From assembly GCA_963703175.1 (NCBI GenBank), contig OY969794.1, positions 2,542,001 to 2,606,000 on the forward strand: a DNA stretch of 64,000 nucleotides, given 5' to 3'. The notes below the pieces were generated by a model. The model was given only the letters and a program-made list of their open reading frames with translations. It ran no database searches and had not been told where the DNA came from. This DNA is from VRUE01 sp963703175. GTDB lineage: Bacteria; Actinomycetota; Thermoleophilia; Solirubrobacterales; 70-9. Each line of letters begins with the position of its first letter. Position 1 is the stretch's first letter. A program made the translations under genes and the position numbers. This document shows positions 31,123 to 39,040 of the stretch, one piece after another.

Positions 31123-33536
31123 GCCGCTTCCCGCTGCGCTACGTGCGCCGCAACATCCTGGTCGGTCCGGCCGGGGAGGCGGCGGCTCTTTACCGCGCCG
31201 ACACGGTCGCCTATCCGTTTCTGCCCACCTCGCAGAAGTGGGCGCTGCTTCACCGGCTGGAGCGCTTCGCGCACCTCGCGGGAGCCGACTTCACCCTTTG
31301 GCGAGTTCAGCGCTCGTTCCCGGCCGAGCGCTACCCGGCCGAGCTTGCCGATCTTCTCGACGCCGACCACGGCAACCCGGAGGGCTGGCGGCGCTACCTC
31401 GAAGGTCACGAGACGCGGCTGGCCGATCTCGGCTCCCACGTACCCGAGGTGTATGTCGCGGTCTCGCTGACTCAGGACGGCGACGAACCCAAGGCGCTGC
31501 GCTCCTTCGGCCGGGTCAGGCGGCGCGTGGAGGAGCTGGCCGGGGTCGGTGGCCCCCGACCGATCTCCGGCGCCGAGCTGGAGGCGCTGGCGCAGGTTGA
31601 GCAGCGCACCTTTGACCGCCTGAGCGGCGCGATCGCGTTGCAGCGCGCTTCGACCCGGGAGTTGCATTGGCTGCTCTGCCGCGCGGCCTGCCGCGGTGTC
31701 GCCGAGCCGGCACTCGACCGCCATTGGGAGCCCGATGCGCTGGTGGTTGTCGCGCCGGACGGATCGGCGGCATACGAGCCGCTCGAACACGATCTTTGGC
31801 GCTGCGCCAACGCACCGGCCACCGAGGAGATCGGCCAGCCGCCCTCGCTCGTGGTCGAGGCTGAGGAGGGAACCTCCTACCAGTCCTTCTGCTGCGCGGG
31901 CGCCCTGGCCGAGGAAGCCGAGTTTCCCGGCGCGGCGGAGCTGCTCTTCGAGCCGCTCGAAGGTGCGGGGTTTCCCGTCGACGCCGTCATCTACGTGCGC
32001 TGGATCGGCAACCGCGAGGCGCTCGGCCAGGTGCGAAAGCGCATCCTCGACGTCGAGCACGCCTACCGCGAGCAGCTCGATGGCGCCAGCGGGCCGGGTG
32101 TGCTGGCCGAGGAGGACCGCGAGCTTGCCCGCGAGTACGAGGCGATCCTGCAGTCCTCGGGGCACCCGCCCATGCTGCGGGCCTCGCTATCGCTCGCGGT
32201 CGGCGCGCCTGACCGCGAGGAGCTGGAGCGCCGGGTCGGCGCCCTGCGCGAGCGCTTCGGTGAGGTGGCCCTGCATCGGCCCCGGGGCCTGCAGCACGCG
32301 CTCTTCGCCGACCACCTTCCACAGCCGGGCGCCGGCTCGGTGCCGGACTACCTGCAGCAGATGACCGTCGAGCAGTTCGGCGCGATGGTCGCCACTGCCA
32401 GCGCGGAGGTCGGCTCGCCGGACGGCATCTACATCGGCCACAGCCCGCAGGGCCGCCCGGTCCGCTACGACCCGACCGAGGCCCCGAGGACCGCTCGGCC
32501 CTCGGGCGTCTTGCTCGCCGGCACGCTCGGCTCCGGCAAGACCCTCGCCGCCCAGACGATCGCCTACGCCACCCAGCGGCGCGGCAGCTTGGTGGTCGAC
32601 TTCGACCCCAAGCCCGACCACGGCCTCGACCGGGTGCCCGAGCTTGCGGGCGAGGTCGAAGTGCTGGAGCTCTCCGGCGATCCCGAGCACCGCGGCAAGC
32701 TAGACCCGCTTGCGATCGGCCTGCCCGAGCTGCGCGAGGAGCTGGCCTCGAGTTATCTGATCGAGCTTCTCCGCGATCCGCCTCCGACTTGGGAGAACGC
32801 GATCGACCGCGCAGTGCGCGACGCGGTCCGCGCCGGTGAGCGGAGCCTTGGCCGTGTAGTTGAACGGCTGCGCGGCAGTGAAACCGACGCGGGCCGCGAA
32901 GCAGCCGAGGCGCTCGAGGTCCTCTCGGACTTCGGTCTCGCGCGCCTCGGCTTCTCGGCGGGTGGCAAAGGAGCGACGGGTGAGGATGGACCCTCGGCGC
33001 CGGTCATCACGATCCGCACGCCGGGGCTATCGCTGCCCGACCCCGGCGCCTCCCGCGAGACCTACTCTCGCCGGGAGCGAATTTCCGTTGCGACCCTCTC
33101 CCTGGTCGCGGCCCAAGCTCTGCGCCTCGTCAGCGGCAACCGCCAACGACACAAGATCGTGCTGCTGGACGAGGCGTGGTTCTTTCTCAGCTCGGTGCAG
33201 GGCCGCGCCCTGCTGAACCGGGTAATCAGGCTCGGCCGCGCCTTCAACGCGACCGTCCTGGTGGCAACGCAGCGCCTGGCCGACCTCGGGGATCTCTCCG
33301 AGCTGTTCGGGGTCTACTTCCTCTTCGGCCAGGAGACCGAGAGCGAGGCGCGGGCCGGACTCGCTCAGATCGGCCTCGACGCCGAAGCGCCGCTCGGCTA
33401 CCGCCTGACCGAATACCGCCAGGGCCTTTGCCTTATGCGGGACCTAGATGGCCGCGTGGGCGAGGCGCAGTTCGACCTCGTCTTCCCCGAGCTGCTGGCC
33501 GCGCTCGACAACACGCCGAAGGCGGTCACGGCATGA
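31119..33536 (+). CDS. VirB4/TcpF-like conjugation ATPase
   Basis: An 805-residue ATPase that powers type IV secretion. Walker A is AGTLGSGKTLAAQ (about 467-477) and Walker B KIVLLDEAWFFL (about 680). A motif of the VirB4 family, VATQRLADL, follows. The N-terminal ~400 residues match the VirB4 N-domain (start SRFPLRYVRRNILVGPAGEAAALYR). ATG 31119 overlaps the previous stop; the frame is open much further upstream but that part shadows the TcpE-like gene. It overlaps the next gene by four bases. Confidence 0.9.
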   Translation: MSRFPLRYVRRNILVGPAGEAAALYRADTVAYPFLPTSQKWALLHRLERFAHLAGADFTLWRVQRSFPAERYPAELADLLDADHGNPEGWRRYLEGHETRLADLGSHVPEVYVAVSLTQDGDEPKALRSFGRVRRRVEELAGVGGPRPISGAELEALAQVEQRTFDRLSGAIALQRASTRELHWLLCRAACRGVAEPALDRHWEPDALVVVAPDGSAAYEPLEHDLWRCANAPATEEIGQPPSLVVEAEEGTSYQSFCCAGALAEEAEFPGAAELLFEPLEGAGFPVDAVIYVRWIGNREALGQVRKRILDVEHAYREQLDGASGPGVLAEEDRELAREYEAILQSSGHPPMLRASLSLAVGAPDREELERRVGALRERFGEVALHRPRGLQHALFADHLPQPGAGSVPDYLQQMTVEQFGAMVATASAEVGSPDGIYIGHSPQGRPVRYDPTEAPRTARPSGVLLAGTLGSGKTLAAQTIAYATQRRGSLVVDFDPKPDHGLDRVPELAGEVEVLELSGDPEHRGKLDPLAIGLPELREELASSYLIELLRDPPPTWENAIDRAVRDAVRAGERSLGRVVERLRGSETDAGREAAEALEVLSDFGLARLGFSAGGKGATGEDGPSAPVITIRTPGLSLPDPGASRETYSRRERISVATLSLVAAQALRLVSGNRQRHKIVLLDEAWFFLSSVQGRALLNRVIRLGRAFNATVLVATQRLADLGDLSELFGVYFLFGQETESEARAGLAQIGLDAEAPLGYRLTEYRQGLCLMRDLDGRVGEAQFDLVFPELLAALDNTPKAVTA

Positions 33537-35713
33537 GGGCGGGGCTGTGCAGATGGCGGCGGCCGGTCTTGGTCGGCCTCGGCCTCGCCGTGTTGATCGT
33601 CGTGGCCGCGCACCCGCTGGCGGGTGCGTCGACTGACGTATGGGGGAATGTCGGCCCGGCGCCGCAGCTCGGCGCGAACGGGATCTTCGGCCGCTACCCG
33701 CTCAGCCACTACCTGCTCGACATTCATTTCGAAGCCGTCGAGGCCTCACTAACTGGCGGCGTTCAGGTCCACGGCGTGCCGCCGATGATCGCCTACGTCC
33801 TCGCCTCGATCCTCTGGCTGTTCACGAGCTTCCTGGCGAACCTGCTGATAACGCTCTTCGGCTTCGCCTTCAGTCTCGACCTCGTAAACGGGTCGGCGGC
33901 GACCGGCGGCACCGGGGCGCTCGGGCCGGTCGCTCAGGCGATCCACTCGATCTACGCAAACGTCTTCGGCGCTCCCTGGCTCGTCCTCGCGATAACGGTG
34001 ACTGGGCTGTGGGCGATGTGGAAGTCGCTGCTGCAGCGCCGCCACTCCGAGACGGTTGGCGCGCTGGCCCTCTCCTTGGTCTATGTCGTCGTCGCGCTCT
34101 TCTTCGTGGCACAGCCGGGGCCGACGATCGGCGCCGCCTCGAAGTTGACCAACCAGATGTCGGAGGCGTTCCTTGCGATCTCCGACCACGGCGACCCCGC
34201 GGGTGGCAGCCAGGCCGGGGACGACGCCGCTAACCAGCTCTTCGACCTCCTCGTCTTCAAGCCCTGGGTCGTTCTCAACTTCGGCGGGCTCGAACACTGC
34301 GCCGTCACCGTCACCGGCTCAGACGACTCCGATCCCGAATCGGCCCCGGTGCGGCCGCTCTCTTCTAACCCGGCCCGGGACGCCACGCTCGCGCGCCGCC
34401 TGGCGAGCGGGGAGCAGGTGAGCGCGGACGGCAAGGTCTGCATCAACAACGCCGACAAGTACGCATCGCACTTCCTGCGCTTCGCGCTCACCGACGACGC
34501 ACGCGGCGAGGAGTACAACGCGCTGGACGACGGCGACTCCTCCGAGCTGCCCGACGCCGACCCGGCCAAGGCTGGCTACCGGCTCGGGGTCGCCGACAAG
34601 CCCGCCACCGACGCGATGGAGGAGGGCGGCCAGTTCCAACGGCTCGGCCTCGCCCTGGTGCTGTTCGTCGGCGAGCTGGGCGCCGTCCTGCTCCTGGGCT
34701 CGCTCGCGGTCGGGATCATCCTCGCCCAGGTTCTACTTCTCCTGCTGCTGGCCTTCGCGCCGGTCGCGCTCGTCGCCGCGGCGATCCCCGGCCGCGGCCA
34801 TGCCTTCTTCAAAGGCTGGCTGGAGAAGCTCGCCGGCTACCTGCTGCGCAAGGCTGCTTACTCGCTGATCTTGGCGACGCTCCTGGCGGTCAGCGGGGCG
34901 CTTGAGAGCGCGACCACTCAGCTCGGCTGGCTTATGTCCTTCGGCCTGCAGAGCCTTTTCTTCTGGGCCGTCTTCATCCAGCGCAAGGCGCTCGCCGAGA
35001 GCCTGATCGGCATCGTGACCGGCCCGGGGGCGCCGGGGCGCGATGCGACCGTCCGGCTGCTCGCCATCTACGCGGGTGCTCGCGTCGGCGGTCGGGTCTC
35101 GCGGCCAATCCGCCGCGGGGCGCGCTCGGCGATGCGGACGCCGGGACGCCTTCTCGGTGGTGTCTTTGGCTCCCGCGATGGCGGCGACCCGAGCAGCCCG
35201 AAGCTCCGGCCGGCGCCTCGGTTCGGCACCAGCTACAGCGCCCCGGTCGGCGGTGGCGCCCCCAGCCTCGACGCTCCCGGTCCGAGCGAGCGAGCACGCG
35301 CGGAGGAGGGGAAGACCGAGGCGCCCCAGAAACCGGGACAGCGCCCGACTGAGGCGAGCGCCCCAAGCTCCGCTACCGCCGCGCCCGGATCGGCCAAAGG
35401 AGCCGGCAGGCGCTCGGCGCGCACTCGGCCTGAGTCCGACCGCGGGTCGAAGGGCAAAGCGAGCGCGGAGAAGCCGGGCGGGGAGCGCCCAGGCGAGCGA
35501 AAGGCGAAACAGCCGCCGCAGCGCGGGTCTGAGCCGGTGCGAAAGGGAGCGCCGCAGGGCGCTGGGGAGAGCTTCGGCGAGGAGCTGCGCGAAGAGCGCG
35601 AGCGGCTGGGAAGGAAAACGCCTGACGAGCGGGCCGAGACCCCGCGTCCCGATCGGGCTGAGAAAGCCCAGCCATCCCGCCGGCCCCGGCGGCGGAAAGG
35701 CGGCGGCAAATGA
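33533..35713 (+). CDS. Polytopic conjugation protein (TrbL/VirB6/TcpH-like)
   Basis: A 726-residue membrane protein. A signal-like segment (VLVGLGLAVLIVVAAHPLAGAS) is followed by several membrane helices (about 85-110, 140-160, 175-200, 375-410, 435-480). A large periplasmic-side loop lies between. The last ~200 residues are a disordered tail rich in Pro, Arg, Lys and Glu (APQKPGQRPTEASAP, RRPRRRKGGGK). This matches TrbL/VirB6 or Tn916 Orf15-type proteins. It overlaps both neighbours by four bases. Confidence 0.8.
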   Translation: MRAGLCRWRRPVLVGLGLAVLIVVAAHPLAGASTDVWGNVGPAPQLGANGIFGRYPLSHYLLDIHFEAVEASLTGGVQVHGVPPMIAYVLASILWLFTSFLANLLITLFGFAFSLDLVNGSAATGGTGALGPVAQAIHSIYANVFGAPWLVLAITVTGLWAMWKSLLQRRHSETVGALALSLVYVVVALFFVAQPGPTIGAASKLTNQMSEAFLAISDHGDPAGGSQAGDDAANQLFDLLVFKPWVVLNFGGLEHCAVTVTGSDDSDPESAPVRPLSSNPARDATLARRLASGEQVSADGKVCINNADKYASHFLRFALTDDARGEEYNALDDGDSSELPDADPAKAGYRLGVADKPATDAMEEGGQFQRLGLALVLFVGELGAVLLLGSLAVGIILAQVLLLLLLAFAPVALVAAAIPGRGHAFFKGWLEKLAGYLLRKAAYSLILATLLAVSGALESATTQLGWLMSFGLQSLFFWAVFIQRKALAESLIGIVTGPGAPGRDATVRLLAIYAGARVGGRVSRPIRRGARSAMRTPGRLLGGVFGSRDGGDPSSPKLRPAPRFGTSYSAPVGGGAPSLDAPGPSERARAEEGKTEAPQKPGQRPTEASAPSSATAAPGSAKGAGRRSARTRPESDRGSKGKASAEKPGGERPGERKAKQPPQRGSEPVRKGAPQGAGESFGEELREERERLGRKTPDERAETPRPDRAEKAQPSRRPRRRKGGGK

Positions 35714-36966
35714 GCGGACGTCACTCGCGCCTCTCGCTTCTGGCTGCGTGCGCCTGCGGTGTTGCCGCGCTCGTCGTCGTCGCGCTCGCTGGCACGGTGA
35801 TGGCGATCCTCGGCAGCGACCTCGCCTGCCTGGGGGGCGGCGGAGGCGTCGTCGCGACGGCCCCAGCGACCCGCGCCGCGGTCGAAGAGATCCCGCCCAA
35901 GCGCCTGCGCATCTATCAGGAAGCCGGCCGGCGAATTGACATCGACTGGACGTTCCTGGCCTCGATCGGCACCCAGGAGTGCGGGCAGGGCGCCTGTCAC
36001 GAAGTCAACTCCTCCGGCTGCGCCGGGCCGATGCAGATCGCCTACGTGCGCGGGTCGGCCTGCAGCCCGGGCTCAGGACCGACGATCTGGGAACGCTTCA
36101 AGGTCGACGGCGACAGCGACCGGAAGACCAGTATCTTCGACCCCGCCGACGCGATCTTCACCGCCGCCCGCATCATGCGCGCCGTCATGCACGCACCGCC
36201 GGCCGGCGGTTCCTACGCGGACTATCGACAAGCCGCCTGCAACTACTACGGCGCCTGCGGCGACGGGGTAGCCGCCTACGCCGACGAAGTGATGACGAGA
36301 GCGACCTCCTACGGCTTCCGCGGCGACGGTAGCCCGACCCCCTCCGATCCGGGCGGCGCGGAACCGCCCATCGCCGAAGGAAGCAGCTGCGCGGGTGGCT
36401 CGACCCTGCTCTCCGGCGGCGGCCCGATGGGACCGGTGCAGAAGGTCTTGGCGCCCCGGCACCTCGCACCCCTTCCTGTCGATGTGAGCGCCGCGCCGGG
36501 GATCGAATGCGACGCGCGGATCGTCCCCGACGTCGTCTACCTCGCCCGTCGTTTCGGGGTAATGGTCACCGCCTGCTTCGCGGCCTCCGGTCACGAGGCA
36601 ACCGGCGAGCACCCACTAGGGGCGGCGATAGACGCCCGTCCCCGTGATGGCGATTGGAGTCGAACCATGCGCCTGGCGCTAGCCGTCGGTTGGCATCCTG
36701 CCTGTGCGGCCTCCGGGGTGGCGCCCGCTTGCGCCCGCCCGCCCTTCCGCTTTATCGGCTACAACGGCTACCCCAACCACGGCGACCCGGCTCACTGTGT
36801 CCCCTGTATCGGCGGGCCACACATCCATCTTTCGTGGAATACGTCGGCCTCGCCGGGCGAGCCCGAGAACCTGGCGCGCTCGGCTTATGAACCGGCGAGC
36901 TGGATCGAAGTCTTCGAGGTGCCCGAGAGCTCACCTTTCGACATCGGGGCAGGCCGGAATGGCTGA
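35710..36966 (+). CDS. Lytic transglycosylase fused to an M15-like peptidase domain
   Basis: A 418-residue protein. A membrane segment at ~15-35 anchors it. Residues ~65-200 look like a lytic transglycosylase (DIDWTFLASIGTQECGQGACH...SSGCAGPMQIAYVRGS; Glu of QECGQ as the catalytic acid). Residues ~255-418 resemble a VanY/M15 metallopeptidase (ASGHEATGEHPLGAAIDARP and GGPHIHLSW supply His, Asp and His). It would open peptidoglycan for the secretion channel. Overlaps on both sides place it firmly in the operon. Confidence 0.8.
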   Translation: MSGRHSRLSLLAACACGVAALVVVALAGTVMAILGSDLACLGGGGGVVATAPATRAAVEEIPPKRLRIYQEAGRRIDIDWTFLASIGTQECGQGACHEVNSSGCAGPMQIAYVRGSACSPGSGPTIWERFKVDGDSDRKTSIFDPADAIFTAARIMRAVMHAPPAGGSYADYRQAACNYYGACGDGVAAYADEVMTRATSYGFRGDGSPTPSDPGGAEPPIAEGSSCAGGSTLLSGGGPMGPVQKVLAPRHLAPLPVDVSAAPGIECDARIVPDVVYLARRFGVMVTACFAASGHEATGEHPLGAAIDARPRDGDWSRTMRLALAVGWHPACAASGVAPACARPPFRFIGYNGYPNHGDPAHCVPCIGGPHIHLSWNTSASPGEPENLARSAYEPASWIEVFEVPESSPFDIGAGRNG

Positions 36967-37492
36967 GAGAAGGCTGCGCGTCGTTCCGATGACCCTGCGC
37001 GAGGCCAATGCCTTCGTGCGGCGTTTCCACCGTCACTCCCGACCCACCCAGGGTCACAAGTTCAGCATCGGGGCAGCATTTGGCGCTGAGCTCGTCGGCG
37101 TGGCGATAGCGGGCCGGCCGATCGCTCGTCACCGTGATGATGGGGAGACCCTGGAGGTGTTGCGCGTCTGCGTCCTTGACGACGCGCCGCGGAACGCCTG
37201 CTCACTTCTCTATGGAGCCTGCTGGCGGGCGGCTCAAGCTATGGGCTACTCCCGGGTAATCACCTACACGCTCAGGTCTGAGACTGGCGCCAGTCTCCGG
37301 GCGAGCGGATTCCGAGTCATAGGTGAGGTGAGTGGCGAGACCTGGGATCGCCCGTCCCGGTCGCGGACCCAGGCAACGCCCCCTTGTGAGCGCCTGTGCT
37401 GGGAAAAGGCAGCGCCCGGCGCCTATCGAGAGCCGCCAAAGCGGCGGCGGTGGCCTCGGCGGTTGCGCGACGAGGAGGATCGGCGTGGCTGA
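36959..37492 (+). CDS. XF1762-like (GNAT-related) protein
   Basis: A 177-residue protein whose first ~130 residues match the XF1762 group, often found in phages and integrated elements: RVVPMTLREANAFVRRFHRHSRPTQGHKFSIGAAFGAELVGVAIAGRPIARH...LEVLRVCV...NACSLLYGACWRAAQAMGYSRVITYTL. The fold is acetyltransferase-like; the substrate is unknown. The tail is basic (PPKRRRWPRRLRDEE). ATG 36959 overlaps the previous stop, and the stop overlaps the methyltransferase start. Confidence 0.75.
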   Translation: MAERRLRVVPMTLREANAFVRRFHRHSRPTQGHKFSIGAAFGAELVGVAIAGRPIARHRDDGETLEVLRVCVLDDAPRNACSLLYGACWRAAQAMGYSRVITYTLRSETGASLRASGFRVIGEVSGETWDRPSRSRTQATPPCERLCWEKAAPGAYREPPKRRRWPRRLRDEEDRRG

Positions 37493-38861
37493 GCGGACCC
37501 CGCGATTGCGCGTTGGTCAAGAGCCTCCGCCGGCGAGGGAGCTGTCGAGCCAGCGGGTGATTTGCGGTGATGCCTTGGACACCCTGGCAAAGCTGCCGAC
37601 CGCGTCCGCGCAGACGTGCATTACCAGCCCGCCCTACTGGGGCCTTCGCGACTACGGAGTCGCGCCACGGGTTTGGGGTGGTGAACCCGGTTGCCGGCAC
37701 CATTGGGGCGGGGAGGAGCGTGGACGTCGCTCGGACCCCTTGCCCTCCAAAGCAAGCCGTTCGAGCGGAAGGCTCGACGGCGACGCGCGTCAGGGTCGGG
37801 CCGGGCTTCAGGGAGGGTGCTTCTGTCGGCGCTGCGGCGCCTGGAAGGGTTGCCTTGGTCTAGAGCCCGACCCAGACCTCTACGTCTCCCACATCGTCGC
37901 GGTTCTGGGCGAGGTGCGCCGGGTGCTTCGTGATGGCGGCACTCTCTGGTTGGTACTTGGAGATAGCTTCGCCGAGGGGGTCGTCAGGGTCAGCAAGCGA
38001 CTGGCCGAGCAAGGGCTCGACTACTCACAGATGAAGGCGCTCACGCCTCCAGGGCTGAAGCCGAAGGATCTCGTCGGTATCCCCTGGCGAGTCGCCTTCG
38101 CCCTGCAGGCAGACGGTTGGTGGCTGCGCTCGGACATCGTCTGGGCCAAGCCGAACGTGATGCCGGAGTCAGTCCTCGATCGGCCGACCCGCACCCACGA
38201 GATCGTTTTCCTGCTCGCCAAGTCTCGGCGCTACTTCTATGACGCCGAGGCGGTCCGTGAACCCGACCAGGGAGGGCGCGCGAGAAACGGATACAAGCGA
38301 CCCGAGCGCCTCAGCTGCGGGGGAGGCGAGGCGGCGCGCGGCCAGGACTTCGAGTGGGTCGGTAATGCCGGGCGAAATCGACGCAGCGTCTGGACCGTCC
38401 CGACCCAGCGCTTCAAAGGCGCTCATTTCGCGACCTTCCCCGAGGCCTTGGTGGAGCCATGCCTGCTCGCCGGCTCCTCGCCGGCAGCGTGTCGCTCTTG
38501 CGGAGCGCCGTGGCGGCGGATCGTGGAATCGCGGCGCTTACTTGACGGCAAGCGAGAGATCAAGGGCGGTTGGACTAAGGCCGACAAGCTGTATTCCGGT
38601 CGGGCTCCGCAGGCAACCGGGGTCGGCAGTCGACGTGTCGAAGTCAGGCGGCGGACGGTCGGCTGGGAGCCGACCTGCGAGCACGACGCTCCCGGCGCCC
38701 GCTGCACGGTCCTCGACCCCTTCGCCGGCGTCGCTACCACCGGCATCGTTGCTGCGCGACACGGCCGCGACTTCCTGGGGATCGAGCGGAGCGGCGCTTA
38801 CGCTCGCATGGCGCGGCGCCGGCTCCGCGAGGCGAATTGCGGCCCAACGGGGGCCCGATGA
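37485..38861 (+). CDS. DNA methyltransferase (SPPY type, N4-cytosine or N6-adenine)
   Basis: A 458-residue amino-methyltransferase. The catalytic motif is TSPPYWGLRDYG (about residue 48) and the SAM-binding motif DPFAGVATTG lies near the C-terminus, so the order is of the beta class. SPPY favours N4-cytosine but does not prove it. Cys/His clusters (GCRHHW..., CFCRRCGAW, CRSCGAPW) suggest zinc ribbons. GTG 37485 is preceded by GAGGAGG. No restriction enzyme gene is nearby, so it is an orphan enzyme likely to protect transferred DNA. Confidence 0.88.
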   Translation: MAERTPRLRVGQEPPPARELSSQRVICGDALDTLAKLPTASAQTCITSPPYWGLRDYGVAPRVWGGEPGCRHHWGGEERGRRSDPLPSKASRSSGRLDGDARQGRAGLQGGCFCRRCGAWKGCLGLEPDPDLYVSHIVAVLGEVRRVLRDGGTLWLVLGDSFAEGVVRVSKRLAEQGLDYSQMKALTPPGLKPKDLVGIPWRVAFALQADGWWLRSDIVWAKPNVMPESVLDRPTRTHEIVFLLAKSRRYFYDAEAVREPDQGGRARNGYKRPERLSCGGGEAARGQDFEWVGNAGRNRRSVWTVPTQRFKGAHFATFPEALVEPCLLAGSSPAACRSCGAPWRRIVESRRLLDGKREIKGGWTKADKLYSGRAPQATGVGSRRVEVRRRTVGWEPTCEHDAPGARCTVLDPFAGVATTGIVAARHGRDFLGIERSGAYARMARRRLREANCGPTGAR

Positions 38862-39040
38862 TGAGGGCGCAAGGCCCAGGACCTCTTCTCCTGCGGGGCT
38901 TCCGGTGGCCCTTCCGCCGCCGCTTCCGCCGGCCCTTCCCAACCAAGCCGGAAGGAAGAGGCGAGGTTCGGCATGGCTTCGCCGATCGCGGCGGCTCGAT
39001 TTTGCCGACATCTCCGCGTCCGATCGAGGGGTGGTCGTGA
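38858..39040 (+). CDS. Possible 60-residue coupling ORF
   Basis: An ATG at 38858 (or 38861) overlaps the methyltransferase stop, and the ORF stop overlaps a GTG start of the coupling ATPase (GTGA, 39037-39040). It encodes a small protein rich in Arg, Pro and Gly (GFRWPFRRRFRRPFPTKPE). Every other junction in this operon has the same overlap style, which supports translation here. No family is recognised. It may serve mainly to carry ribosomes to the next gene. Confidence 0.45.
   Translation: MMRAQGPGPLLLRGFRWPFRRRFRRPFPTKPEGRGEVRHGFADRGGSILPTSPRPIEGWS

Noticed and set aside
30540..32165. 541-codon minus-strand frame opposite the conjugation genes
   Set aside because: It lies wholly antisense to two well-supported genes and shows no domain or ribosome site.
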